The notes beneath the pieces were generated by a model, which was given only the letters and a program-made list of their open reading frames with translations, was not told the origin of the DNA and did not search any database. A stretch of DNA of 27,433 nucleotides from JBNKLG01 sp050292235 (lineage in GTDB: Bacteria > Pseudomonadota > Gammaproteobacteria > Chromatiales > Chromatiaceae). The position numbers were made by a program, and so were the translations under genes. Below are positions 6,253 through 14,106 of the stretch, one piece after another (positions within the stretch are counted from its first letter, which is position 1; each line of letters opens with the position of its first letter). The stretch covers positions 1-27,433 of the forward strand of contig JBNKLG010000031.1 in NCBI GenBank assembly GCA_050292235.1, written 5' to 3'.

Positions 6253-8136
6253 ATGCTTCAGTTCCTGCAACTCAGTCTTCGTCGGGGTCCTCGCTTATTG
6301 TTTAGCGAGGCCGATGTTCGTATCCATCCCGGTCAGCGGGTGGGCATTACCGGTGCCAATGGCTGTGGCAAGTCCAGCCTCTTTGCCCTGATTCGGGGTG
6401 AGCTGCACGCCGATAGCGGTGATGTGCAATTGCCGCCGAACTGGGTGATCGCCGAGGTTCGCCAGGAGACGCCAGCCACTGATCGCTCGGCCATGGACTA
6501 TGTGCTGGATGGTGATTCCGGCGTGCGCCGCTTGCAATCCGAATTGGCCAAGGCTGAGGCGGCTCACGATGGTCATCGACTGGGCGAGCTTCATGCCGAG
6601 CTGGAGGCCATCGGCGGCTATCAGGCCGAGAGTCGCGCCGGGCGGTTGCTGTATGGGTTGGGGTTTCGTCCCGGTGAGGAGTCCCGTCCGGTCAACAGCT
6701 TCTCCGGTGGCTGGCGTATGCGGCTCAATTTGGCCCAGGCCCTCATGTGTCGTTCCGATCTGCTGCTGCTGGATGAGCCGACCAATCACCTGGATCTGGA
6801 GGCAGTGCTTTGGCTGGAAAGCTGGCTGAGGGGCTATGGCGGCACCCTGCTGCTGATCTCCCACGACCGCGATTTTCTGGATGCAGTGGTGACTCAGGTG
6901 GCCCACATCGAACAGGGCCGGCTGGATCTCTACAGCGGCAATTACTCCGATTTCGAACAGGCACGGGCGGAGCGCCTGGCTCAGCAGCAGGCCAACTACC
7001 ACCGTCAGCAGCGGGAGGTTGCCCATATTCAATCTTTCGTCGATCGTTTCAAGGCCAAGGCCACCAAGGCGCGGCAGGCCCAAAGCCGCCTCAAGATGCT
7101 GGAGCGTATGCAACGCATCGCTCCGGCCCATGTGGACTCTCCCTTTCATTTCCAGTTCCGGGCACCGGAGAAGAATCCCAATCCCCTGCTAAGCCTGGAA
7201 CAGGCCGATCTGGGCTACGAGGGCCAGCGCATCCTCAAGATCAAACACCTGGTGATCGATGCCGGGCTGCGTGTTGGCCTCCTGGGGCCCAATGGTGCAG
7301 GCAAATCCACCCTGGTCAAGGCCCTGTCTGGTGATCAACGACTGTTGGCGGGAGTTCGCACCGGGGCCAAGGATCTGCGCATCGGCTATTTCGCCCAGCA
7401 TCAACTGGATCAACTGCATGGCCCCAGTAGCCCGCTGGAACATCTCCAACGGTTAGATGGGACAGCCACAGAACAGAGCCTGCGCAATTTTCTGGGCGGC
7501 TTCGGTTTTGTGGGGGATCGGGTGCTGGAACCGGTCGCCCCTTTCTCTGGTGGAGAAAAGTCGCGTCTGGTGCTGGCGCTGCTGGTCTATCAGCGCCCCA
7601 ATCTGCTATTGCTGGATGAGCCGACCAATCACCTGGATCTGGAGATGCGCCAAGCCCTGGCCCTGGCGTTGCAGGAATACGAAGGCGCTATGCTGCTGGT
7701 CTCACACGACCGCCACCTGCTGCGCTCGACGGTGGATGAACTCTGGATCGTGGCGGATGCTGGCGTAACCGAATTTGACCAAAGTCTGGAGGACTACCCG
7801 GCCTGGCTGGCTGCCCGAGAGAAACAGTCAGCACAAACCCCGCAGCCCAAGACCGACCGCAAGGCCCGAAAACGCCAATCTGCCGAGGTCCGCCAGCGCC
7901 TCCAGCCCCTGACCCGGCGGCTGAAGCAGGTGGAAAAAGAGATGGATGTTCTGAGCGAACATCAGGCCAAACTCGATGAACAACTGGCCGATCCGGTCCT
8001 ATATGGCCAGGATGCCGGAGATAAACTCAAGGTCCTGGCGGGAGAGAAAAAAGAGCTGGAGAAACAGCGACAGCAGCTGGAGGAGGAGTGGATTTTGATT
8101 AGTGAGGAGGTGGAGAGTCTTGAGGGGGGGGTGTAG
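6253..8136 (+). CDS. yheS: ABC-F family ATPase YheS
   Basis: Soluble ABC-F protein of 627 residues with two ATPase domains, thought to act on the ribosome. Domain 1 has Walker A GANGCGKSS, signature FSGGWRMRL and Walker B LLLLDEPTNHLDLE. Domain 2 has GPNGAGKST, FSGGEKSRL and a second LLLLDEPTNHLDLE. Between them, KAKATKARQAQSRLKMLERM is the interdomain linker, and a charged coiled-coil tail follows (about residues 540-620). From recall, the sequence follows E. coli YheS (637 residues) closely from its first residues, more than Uup, EttA or YbiT. I chose the ATG at 6253 because MLQFLQLSLRRG matches the family start; the frame is open back to 6124, but that extension matches nothing. No Shine-Dalgarno precedes the ATG. 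It converges on the DUF3857 gene 32 bases away. Confidence 0.95.
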   Translation: MLQFLQLSLRRGPRLLFSEADVRIHPGQRVGITGANGCGKSSLFALIRGELHADSGDVQLPPNWVIAEVRQETPATDRSAMDYVLDGDSGVRRLQSELAKAEAAHDGHRLGELHAELEAIGGYQAESRAGRLLYGLGFRPGEESRPVNSFSGGWRMRLNLAQALMCRSDLLLLDEPTNHLDLEAVLWLESWLRGYGGTLLLISHDRDFLDAVVTQVAHIEQGRLDLYSGNYSDFEQARAERLAQQQANYHRQQREVAHIQSFVDRFKAKATKARQAQSRLKMLERMQRIAPAHVDSPFHFQFRAPEKNPNPLLSLEQADLGYEGQRILKIKHLVIDAGLRVGLLGPNGAGKSTLVKALSGDQRLLAGVRTGAKDLRIGYFAQHQLDQLHGPSSPLEHLQRLDGTATEQSLRNFLGGFGFVGDRVLEPVAPFSGGEKSRLVLALLVYQRPNLLLLDEPTNHLDLEMRQALALALQEYEGAMLLVSHDRHLLRSTVDELWIVADAGVTEFDQSLEDYPAWLAAREKQSAQTPQPKTDRKARKRQSAEVRQRLQPLTRRLKQVEKEMDVLSEHQAKLDEQLADPVLYGQDAGDKLKVLAGEKKELEKQRQQLEEEWILISEEVESLEGGV

Positions 8137-8168
8137 GCGACTCCTGTTGCGACACCTGATCAACTCCC

Positions 8169-10358
8169 TCAAATCACCCCCAAAAACGTCAACAACAAAA
8201 TCATTCCAGAGCCCATGCTGTCCTCTTTTTCGGAGGGACTCTCCGGGGTTTTATTGTTCTTTCTGGCTTCAGAATATTTGTCACTCTGCTGAGGATCGTG
8301 GCGTTTGTTGTTGTCGGGAGGCTGGCTATGGGTATTGCCGTATCGATGGGTGATTTGATAATCCGTTGAGGCATCAATTTTGTCGAGGGTGGCGATATAG
8401 TCCGGTATCTCCTTGGGTTTGATGTGTTTTGCCACTGAGTGGAACTCATAATCCAGTTTGAGTACCCGGTTTTTGTCGTCATAGGCGACGATCTGGTTGT
8501 ATTTCAGATAGGGCGAGTCGATATGGATCTTTTCATTGTCGATGTTCCACTCTTCTGGCAGCAGGACCCGGATGGTCTGGTGGATATGGACCGGGTAATC
8601 GAGTTGATAGGGTGAGTTCCGGCGCAGAATTTTGGGTCTGTTGGTTTGGGCGTTGATGGCATAGCTGTGAAAGTAGACGCTGTTCAGGCGTTTTTTTGGA
8701 TTATTTTTCCAGATGCCTTTGATGCGGTAATGTTCATTGATGACAACCCGGTTTTCCTGTTCGTCGTCCTGGATTTTGAGGGCGTTCACGGATTCGATGT
8801 CGGGATAATATTTGCTGTAAAAATCGAGGTAGTGTTTGGCGATTCTGGCCTTGCCGTAGGAGTTGAGGCGACGGCGAAATTTTTCTGCCTCCAGCCCGCT
8901 CATGGTAGTGGTGATGTGGTAACTGGCAGTCTGGTTGATGCCTGCGATGAGGTTGAAGGTCTCGTCGTAATGAACGTGATGACCCGTATCGGGGGATGTC
9001 ATGGGCACCAATTTATCGTTGCCGGGGCGTAGCACCAGGGCCAGGCCATAGTCTGGCTGGTAGAGGTTATTCAGACGGGTGCCTTGGTTGGTGATGGTGG
9101 GGTCGAGCCAGTAGGTTTTTCCGCTCCAGACGACCTGCACCAGGACATGGTTGAAGGCACGGAGCCTGGGGCCATCTTCGTCCAGGGCCTCGCCGTAGCG
9201 GGTGTTGACCAGGACGGGATAGGCCTCGATACCCAGATGACGCAGGATTTCCAACAGGAGAAGCGTTTTGCCCTTGCAGTCGCCATAGAGTCGTTGCACG
9301 GTTTCGTCGGCGGGGGTTGGGATGAAGCTGCCGGAGCCGATCTCTATGCCGACATAACGGATTTCGTTCTGAACATAGTGCAGGGCAGCAGCGATTTGAT
9401 CAGGTTTGGTGAGGTGCTGACGTTTCAGATCATCGACCAGGTGGCGAAAGGCAGCGCTCTGGGGGTGAGCGGTTTGATAGTGGGGGACTCCCCAGGCGAC
9501 GACCTCTTTCCACGTCTTCACACTGCTGAACACCACACGTGCCCAGGGGTCGTACCAGGAAGGGGATTCGCTGTCTATTTCCAGGGGGGCCTGGTAGGGA
9601 AGCTCCATGCGGTGTTCCCGGTGTGTCGGGTGCTCTATGGTGCGAACTTCTTGTTGTGAGGAGATGCGGGTCAGGTTCAGGGGCTTCTCTTTTGGCCAGA
9701 GTAATCGGTAGAACTGGCGGTCGATGGGGGAGCTCCACTGGAAGTAGAAGGCCTGGGTGACATGATCCTGATAGGCCGGGTTCTGGCCGTTGATGCTGTA
9801 GCTGTACTCCAGGATATCGCCCTTTTTTACCCCCTCCAGCAGCAGCGTGGCTGTCCAGCGCCCGTCGTACATCAGGTCTTCCAAGTTTTTTTCCCGCTGT
9901 AGCAGATCGACGCGCCCCTCTATGGGCTGCGGCATGGCCTTGCCATTGCGCCAAAGACGCACGTTGTGGAAGATCAGCTGCTGAAATTCCGGGTCGAAGG
10001 TCACGCTGATGCGAGAGTTATCTGCCACGGCCTCTTCACTCAGGAGCTGAAGGGCGTAGTGGTAATAGCGCTCGGTTCCCTGCCCGATTTTGACCTGCCG
10101 ATCCGCCAGAAAATAACGTTTTCCCCGGTTGTGGCTGTCATTCTTTGCCGGGGCGTTGGGATCAATGGTAACCGATTCGACCCAGCCGGCTGCCTGACTG
10201 ATGTGCACCTTTGGTGGTTCCGCAGCTTGAACACTGGTTGCGATCGAAAGAAAAGCCAACAGCAGAAAGTGCGTTGGGTATGAGAAAAAGGCGTTGGTTT
10301 GGTTTCGTATCATGTTGAATACTGTATGGCTAGTGGATTCGCAGGGAGATGGTTTCAT
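8169..10358 (-). CDS. Exported DUF3857 / transglutaminase-like protein
   Basis: A 729-residue secreted protein. A hydrophobic signal segment (FLLLAFLSIATSVQA, about 31-45) ends before AEPPK. Residues about 75-260 resemble DUF3857 (RYYHYALQLLSEEAV, then GDILEYSYSINGQNPAY). The transglutaminase-like core follows with the triad visible: C361 in RLYGDCKGKTLLLLE, H404 in RAFNHVLVQV and D419 in YWLDPT. A beta-rich DUF3858-like region follows, then a charged linker (about 665-710) and a short hydrophobic end (MILLLTFLGVI) that stops abruptly. The start at 10358 overlaps the previous stop as ATGA, so translation is coupled; the internal ATG at 10313 gives a more typical signal peptide but has no ribosome binding site. 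It is last in a four-gene operon. The substrate is unknown. Confidence 0.88.
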   Translation of the reverse strand: MKPSPCESTSHTVFNMIRNQTNAFFSYPTHFLLLAFLSIATSVQAAEPPKVHISQAAGWVESVTIDPNAPAKNDSHNRGKRYFLADRQVKIGQGTERYYHYALQLLSEEAVADNSRISVTFDPEFQQLIFHNVRLWRNGKAMPQPIEGRVDLLQREKNLEDLMYDGRWTATLLLEGVKKGDILEYSYSINGQNPAYQDHVTQAFYFQWSSPIDRQFYRLLWPKEKPLNLTRISSQQEVRTIEHPTHREHRMELPYQAPLEIDSESPSWYDPWARVVFSSVKTWKEVVAWGVPHYQTAHPQSAAFRHLVDDLKRQHLTKPDQIAAALHYVQNEIRYVGIEIGSGSFIPTPADETVQRLYGDCKGKTLLLLEILRHLGIEAYPVLVNTRYGEALDEDGPRLRAFNHVLVQVVWSGKTYWLDPTITNQGTRLNNLYQPDYGLALVLRPGNDKLVPMTSPDTGHHVHYDETFNLIAGINQTASYHITTTMSGLEAEKFRRRLNSYGKARIAKHYLDFYSKYYPDIESVNALKIQDDEQENRVVINEHYRIKGIWKNNPKKRLNSVYFHSYAINAQTNRPKILRRNSPYQLDYPVHIHQTIRVLLPEEWNIDNEKIHIDSPYLKYNQIVAYDDKNRVLKLDYEFHSVAKHIKPKEIPDYIATLDKIDASTDYQITHRYGNTHSQPPDNNKRHDPQQSDKYSEARKNNKTPESPSEKEDSMGSGMILLLTFLGVI

Positions 10359-10756
10359 CCGGTCTCGTTCCAGTCTTCATAAAGGCAGTTGCTTCCCTCC
10401 CACAATCTTAGACGCAGAGGCCCTTTCATGTGTCCTGTAGTGTCGAAGGCATTTACGGGTTTGATCTCTAGCTGGTATTTGCCTCGGGTCAGGAGTCGAA
10501 AAGAGAAGCCCGGCTCTATGCTGATGAGGTCAATCTGCATGGCCCCGGCGGGCAATAGGGAAAAATGCAGTGATGCATCCATGCCGCTTAGACCAAGGGA
10601 GTCCAGAACGGGGTCGCCATAATGGGACCAAACCCAGTAGGAGCCGATTTCAAGCCACAATCCGGCCCCACCAAAAACCCAGCGGCCTTGATTCATCACG
10701 GGGGAGCTCAGGCGTCGTCCCTGTAACATCTGGTTCAGATCGGGCAGATGAGTCAT
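10355..10756 (-). CDS. Conserved-looking hypothetical protein, tryptophan-rich, no recognised domain
   Basis: I do not recognise this 133-residue protein. It has no signal peptide or membrane segment. It is rich in aromatic and beta-type residues, with GRWVFGGAGLWLEIGSYWVW near residues 24-43 and LRLRLWEGSNCLYEDWN near the C-terminus, suggesting a small beta fold. The start is the ATG at 10756, which overlaps the upstream HhH stop by one base (TGATG); its own stop overlaps the DUF3857 start (ATGA). Both junctions imply tight translational coupling. A TTG three bases earlier is possible but less likely. Position between the HhH protein and the exported transglutaminase is the only functional clue. 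Confidence 0.75.
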   Translation of the reverse strand: MTHLPDLNQMLQGRRLSSPVMNQGRWVFGGAGLWLEIGSYWVWSHYGDPVLDSLGLSGMDASLHFSLLPAGAMQIDLISIEPGFSFRLLTRGKYQLEIKPVNAFDTTGHMKGPLRLRLWEGSNCLYEDWNETG

Positions 10757-10992
10757 CAAAGACCAGCCTTGGCCCGGGATATGGCTGCCTCAATGGCAGC
10801 TTTGGCCTGAGGGCTGTTTTTCCAACAGCTGGTGCCCAGCATCTCTGCTATCCGGTGGGTAATTTGAAAGGTATCGTATTGCCGTAGCACTTCAAAAGAG
10901 TCAATCCCAATCTCTTCAAAACGCTGGATGACAGTTGGGCCGATGCCTTTGAGTTTGAGCAGGGCAGCCTTTTCCTGGAGTGAAAATCCCAT
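10756..10992 (-). CDS. Small helix-hairpin-helix protein (Cdd1-like)
   Basis: A 78-residue protein. LLKLKGIGPTVIQRFEEIGI (residues 11-30) is a helix-hairpin-helix motif with the typical GIG turn, followed by DSFEVLRQYDTFQITHRIAEML, similar in layout to the Pathogenicity-locus/Cdd1 family of small HhH proteins. The C-terminus (QAKAAIEAAISRAKAG) is helical. HhH motifs bind DNA backbone without sequence preference; the role here is inferred. The ATG at 10992 has GGAG 7 bases upstream, overlapping the end of the HerA gene, whose stop is only 12 bases before. The adjacent ATPase makes a nucleic-acid-linked function plausible. Confidence 0.78.
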   Translation of the reverse strand: MGFSLQEKAALLKLKGIGPTVIQRFEEIGIDSFEVLRQYDTFQITHRIAEMLGTSCWKNSPQAKAAIEAAISRAKAGL

Positions 10993-11004
10993 GGCTGTTC
11001 TCCA

Positions 11005-12471
11005 CTATTTCAGCAGTGAACCCAAAATCCCCCGAACCAGTTTGTTGCCCAACTGGCGACCGATAGAACTGGTCACAGAACGGGCGAGGCTTTTGACAAT
11101 GGCCTCGCCGACGGATTGGCGATTGGATTTACGTTGCGGCGGAGGTGGGGGTGCTTGTTCTGCTGCGGCCTCTGCGGCTTGGGCAGCAGCTACGGCCTTT
11201 TTGTGCAGAACCTCGTAGGCCGATTCCCGATCCAGATCCTGATCATAGCGGCCCCTTAAGGGCGAACGCCGGATGATTTCGGTCCGCTCGGCTTCGGTCA
11301 AAGGCCCGATGCGGGAGGTGGGTGGACGGATGAGAATGCGTTCCACCGGGCTGGGGGTGCCCTTTTCATCCAGCACCGAGACCAGTGCCTCGCCGGTGCC
11401 CAGCTCGGTGATGACGGTTTCGCTATTCAGCCCGGGATTGGCGCGGAAGGTCTCGGCTACGGTCTGAACCGCTTTCTTGTCTCTGGGGGTGAAGGCGCGC
11501 AGGGCGTGTTGAATCTTGGCCCCCATCTGGCCCAGAACATCGCTGGGAATATCCAGCGGACTTTGGCTGATGAAGTAGACGCCAACGCCTTTGGAACGGA
11601 TCAGGCGCACCACCTGCTCGATTTTGTCCAGCAGGGGTCGGGGGGCACGGTCGAACAACAGGTGGGCCTCGTCGAAAAAGAGCACCAGTTTGGGCTTGTC
11701 GGGATCGCCCACTTCGGGCAGTTGCTCGAAGAGTTCGGACAGTAGCCAGAGCAGGAAGGTGGCGTAGAGCCGGGGCGACTTGGCCATGAGTTCGGTGACA
11801 TCCAGTACGCTGATGACACCTCGGCCACCAAAGTCGGTCATCATCAGATCGTTCAGATCCAGCGCGGGTTCGCCAAAGAAGTTTTCCGCACCCTGTTCCT
11901 CCAGCACCAGGAGACTGCGCTGGATGGCGCCGATGCTGGATTTGGAGATATTGCCGTATTCACTGCTCAGGTCCCTGGCGTTCTCCCCCACCCAGTTGAG
12001 CATGGCGCGCAGGTCTTTGAGATCGAGCAGCAGCAGGCCATTGTCGTCAGCAATGGCAAAGGTGCTGTAAAGCACGCCGGTCTGGGTATCGTTCAGCTCC
12101 AACAGGTTGGAGAGCAGAAGTGGGCCCATGTCCGAAATGGTGGTGCGGATGGGCTGGCCCAGCTGGCGCAGCAGATCCCAAAACATCACCGGATTGGCGG
12201 CCGGGCTGTAGTCCTCAATGCCAATCTGATCCAGGCGGGACTGGATCTTGTCGTTCATGCTGATGGCCTGGGCGGTGCCAGAGAGGTCGCCCTTCACATC
12301 GGCCATGAAGACCGGTACCCCGATGCGGGAAAAGCCTTCGGCCAGGATTTGCAGCGTGACGGTTTTGCCGGTGCCGGTAGCCCCGGCGATCATGCCGTGG
12401 CGATTGGCGGTCTTGCCCCGCAAATGCACCTGGGTGGTGCCATTACCGCCGATGAGAATGTCATTGCTCAT
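11005..12471 (-). CDS. HerA-like ATPase, DUF853 (YjgR) family
   Basis: A 488-residue cytosolic P-loop ATPase of the HerA/FtsK superfamily. It starts ILIGGNG and has Walker A AGATGTGKTVTL (29-40), ADVKGDLSG just after, Walker B KLVLFFDEAHLLF, and the segment SKGVGVYFISQSPLDIPSDVLGQMGAKIQHALRAFTP typical of DUF853/YjgR. The C-terminus holds an alanine- and proline-rich linker (AAEAAAEQAPPPPPQRKS) and an arginine/serine-rich tail. E. coli YjgR is about 500 residues, so this is full length. It leads the operon HerA-HhH-unknown-DUF3857. A terminator for amtB lies just upstream (12554-12577), so the operon needs its own promoter in 12472-12553; I see only weak candidates there. Confidence 0.9.
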   Translation of the reverse strand: MSNDILIGGNGTTQVHLRGKTANRHGMIAGATGTGKTVTLQILAEGFSRIGVPVFMADVKGDLSGTAQAISMNDKIQSRLDQIGIEDYSPAANPVMFWDLLRQLGQPIRTTISDMGPLLLSNLLELNDTQTGVLYSTFAIADDNGLLLLDLKDLRAMLNWVGENARDLSSEYGNISKSSIGAIQRSLLVLEEQGAENFFGEPALDLNDLMMTDFGGRGVISVLDVTELMAKSPRLYATFLLWLLSELFEQLPEVGDPDKPKLVLFFDEAHLLFDRAPRPLLDKIEQVVRLIRSKGVGVYFISQSPLDIPSDVLGQMGAKIQHALRAFTPRDKKAVQTVAETFRANPGLNSETVITELGTGEALVSVLDEKGTPSPVERILIRPPTSRIGPLTEAERTEIIRRSPLRGRYDQDLDRESAYEVLHKKAVAAAQAAEAAAEQAPPPPPQRKSNRQSVGEAIVKSLARSVTSSIGRQLGNKLVRGILGSLLK

Positions 12472-12553
12472 GTACCCGGGCTCCAGTCTTTGGTGAGAAT
12501 CCCTAAAGTATCAAAAGCTGGTGCGGGAATCAGCAGTTTAAAGCAGTGAAAAA

Positions 12554-12577
12554 CCCGGCAACCTTCAGGTTGCCGGG
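12554..12577 (-). terminator. Rho-independent terminator of amtB
   Basis: CCCGGCAACCT (12554-12564) and AGGTTGCCGGG (12567-12577) form a perfect 11-bp stem with a 2-base loop (9 bp with a 6-base loop in practice). On the minus strand it is followed by TTTTTC. It lies between the amtB stop and the HerA start and separates the two transcripts. Confidence 0.88.
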
Positions 12578-12587
12578 CCCGTGACGG

Positions 12588-12607
12588 TGCCCTGAATATT
12601 CAGGGCA
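12588..12607. repeat. Perfect 20-bp palindrome just after amtB
   Basis: TGCCCTGAATATTCAGGGCA is its own reverse complement. It begins five bases after the amtB stop and ten bases before the terminator stem. It could be a 3' stabilising hairpin on the amtB mRNA or a protein site; nothing else identifies it. Confidence 0.6.
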
Positions 12608-12612
12608 TCATT

Positions 12613-13911
12613 TTAGTGCAGATCGTAGCCGCGCTCTTCGTGCTGGCTGATGTCGAGACCTTCGACCTCTGCTTCGTCGTTGACGCGCAGGCCGATGACC
12701 GTATCGACGACCTTAAGCAGTACCCAGCTGAGGAGAGCGGTGAAGGCGATGGTGCTGATGACGCCGATAAACTGTACCCAAAGCTGTCCACCCATGCTGC
12801 CGATACCTTTATTGAAACCATAGCCGCTGAAAAGTCCAAGCTGTGTGGAGGAGAAGATGCCCGCCAACAGGGTGCCCAGGATGCCGCCGACCCCGTGTAC
12901 AGGAAAAACATCCAGGGAGTCATCGATCTTGAGCACCCGTTTGATGGTCATGGTTGAAGTGAAACAGACGATGCCTGCCAGCAGGCCGATGATGAGGGCG
13001 CTGCCCGGCCCCACAAAACCGGAAGCCGGCGTGATGGTACCCAGGCCAGCGACCATGCCGGTGACTGCGCCCAGGGCGCTGGGCTTGCCGAACTTCTTCC
13101 ACTCGATGAAGGTCCAGGTGATGGCGCCGGTGGCGGCAGAGATGTGGGTCACCAGCAGGGCCATGGCCGCGTTGCCGTCGGCTGTCAGGGCGCTGCCACC
13201 ATTGAAACCGAACCAGCCGACCCAGAGCAGGCCAGCACCGGTCACGGTCATGGTCATGTTGTGGGGTGGCATGGCGGTGGTCGGAAAGCCTTTGCGCGGC
13301 CCCATATAGAGGGCGGCGACCAAAGCGGCGACGCCCGCAGTGATATGCACCACGGTACCGCCAGCAAAATCATAGAGGCCCATCGCCTTCAGCCAGCCAT
13401 TATCTGCCCAAACCCAGTGTGTAACGGGGACATAGACCAGCATCAGCCAGAGGGCGGAGAACAGCAGCATGGCGGAAAAACGCATGCGTTCGGCAAAGCC
13501 ACCCACAATGAGTGCGGGTGTAATGATGGCAAAGGTCATCTGGAAGGCCATAAAGAGAGACTCAGGGATGGTGCCGGTCAGGCTCTCTCGACTCACGCCA
13601 TTGAGTAGGATTTTGCTGAAGTCCCCGATCCAGCCATTGCCCGGACCAAAGGCCAGGCTATAGCCGACAATCAGCCAGAGAAGACTGGCGATGCCGGCAA
13701 TGGCAAAACATTGCATCAAAACGGAGAGGACGTTCTTGGTGCGCACCAGGCCGCCATAGAACAGGGCCAGACCGGGTAAGGTCATCAAGAGAACCAGGGC
13801 GGTTGAGGTCAATATCCAGGCCGTGTCCGCACCATTCAGGGCGGTATCTGCGGCGGCTACGGGGGTGATGAACAATAAGGCGAGAAGGCCGGTCAATATT
13901 GGTGCGCGCAT
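12613..13911 (-). CDS. amtB: Ammonium transporter AmtB
   Basis: Inner-membrane ammonium channel of 432 residues. A cleavable signal (MRAPILTGLLALLFITPVAAA) precedes the Amt fold of 11 membrane helices. Family marks include GLALFYGGLVRTKNVLS, GGFAERMRF, YDFAGGTVVHITAG with the conserved aspartate and first pore histidine, and FPVHGVGGILGTL with the second pore histidine. The cytosolic tail LRVNDEAEVEGLDISQHEERGY is the segment that PII (GlnK) proteins contact. The ATG at 13911 is chosen because the signal peptide starts there; the frame is open for 47 more codons that do not fit. The ribosome binding site is weak. No glnK lies beside it, which is unusual. The promoter is sigma-54 type with NtrC and IHF sites, listed separately. 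Confidence 0.96.
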   Translation of the reverse strand: MRAPILTGLLALLFITPVAAADTALNGADTAWILTSTALVLLMTLPGLALFYGGLVRTKNVLSVLMQCFAIAGIASLLWLIVGYSLAFGPGNGWIGDFSKILLNGVSRESLTGTIPESLFMAFQMTFAIITPALIVGGFAERMRFSAMLLFSALWLMLVYVPVTHWVWADNGWLKAMGLYDFAGGTVVHITAGVAALVAALYMGPRKGFPTTAMPPHNMTMTVTGAGLLWVGWFGFNGGSALTADGNAAMALLVTHISAATGAITWTFIEWKKFGKPSALGAVTGMVAGLGTITPASGFVGPGSALIIGLLAGIVCFTSTMTIKRVLKIDDSLDVFPVHGVGGILGTLLAGIFSSTQLGLFSGYGFNKGIGSMGGQLWVQFIGVISTIAFTALLSWVLLKVVDTVIGLRVNDEAEVEGLDISQHEERGYDLH

Positions 13912-13956
13912 AGAGGGTCTCAGAGGATTGGGTGGTAAAATAAAGTGTGCGAGTAT

Positions 13957-13971
13957 GCAGCGAATGTGCCA
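13957..13971 (-). promoter_or_regulatory. Sigma-54 (RpoN) promoter of amtB
   Basis: On the minus strand TGGCACATTCGCTGC: the -24 box TGGCAC is perfect, the -12 box is CTGC against TTGC, and GG and GC are separated by exactly 10 bases. Transcription would start near 13945, giving an untranslated leader of about 34 bases before the amtB ATG. Confidence 0.8.
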
Positions 13972-13988
13972 AATTGGGGCATTTATTA

Positions 13989-14001
13989 TAATTAATTGAT
14001 A
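13989..14001 (+). promoter_or_regulatory. IHF-like binding site between sigma-54 promoter and enhancers
   Basis: TAATTAATTGATA matches the reverse complement of the IHF consensus (YAANNNNTTGATW) at every fixed position and lies in a long A/T tract. Its position about 50 bases upstream of the expected start, between promoter and activator sites, is where IHF bends DNA in NtrC-type promoters. Confidence 0.65.
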
Positions 14002-14057
14002 ATTAAATATTTTATTGTTACATAAGATTGGATGTGATTGGCTGTTGGTCATTGATT

Positions 14058-14074
14058 TGCACTATAGTAGTGCT
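14058..14074 (-). promoter_or_regulatory. NtrC-like enhancer site 1 for amtB
   Basis: TGCACTATAGTAGTGCT is a 17-base dyad (TGCACTA, 3 bases, TAGTGCT), very close to the NtrC sites recalled from E. coli glnA (AGCACTATATTGGTGCA). Its centre is about 121 bases upstream of the predicted amtB start. Confidence 0.7.
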
Positions 14075-14089
14075 TATTTGGAGGCAAAT

Positions 14090-14106
14090 GGTTCTAAAAT
14101 AGTGCT
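14090..14106 (-). promoter_or_regulatory. NtrC-like enhancer site 2 for amtB (one good half-site)
   Basis: GGTTCTAAAATAGTGCT keeps one perfect half (TAGTGCT) and four of seven bases in the other. It is centred exactly 32 bp from site 1, three helical turns, the spacing that lets two NtrC dimers bind cooperatively. The TAGTGCTTAT string occurs in both sites. Confidence 0.55.

Noticed and set aside
13912..14052. N-terminal extension of amtB by 47 codons
   Set aside because: It would run through the sigma-54 promoter, and the signal peptide begins at the ATG at 13911.
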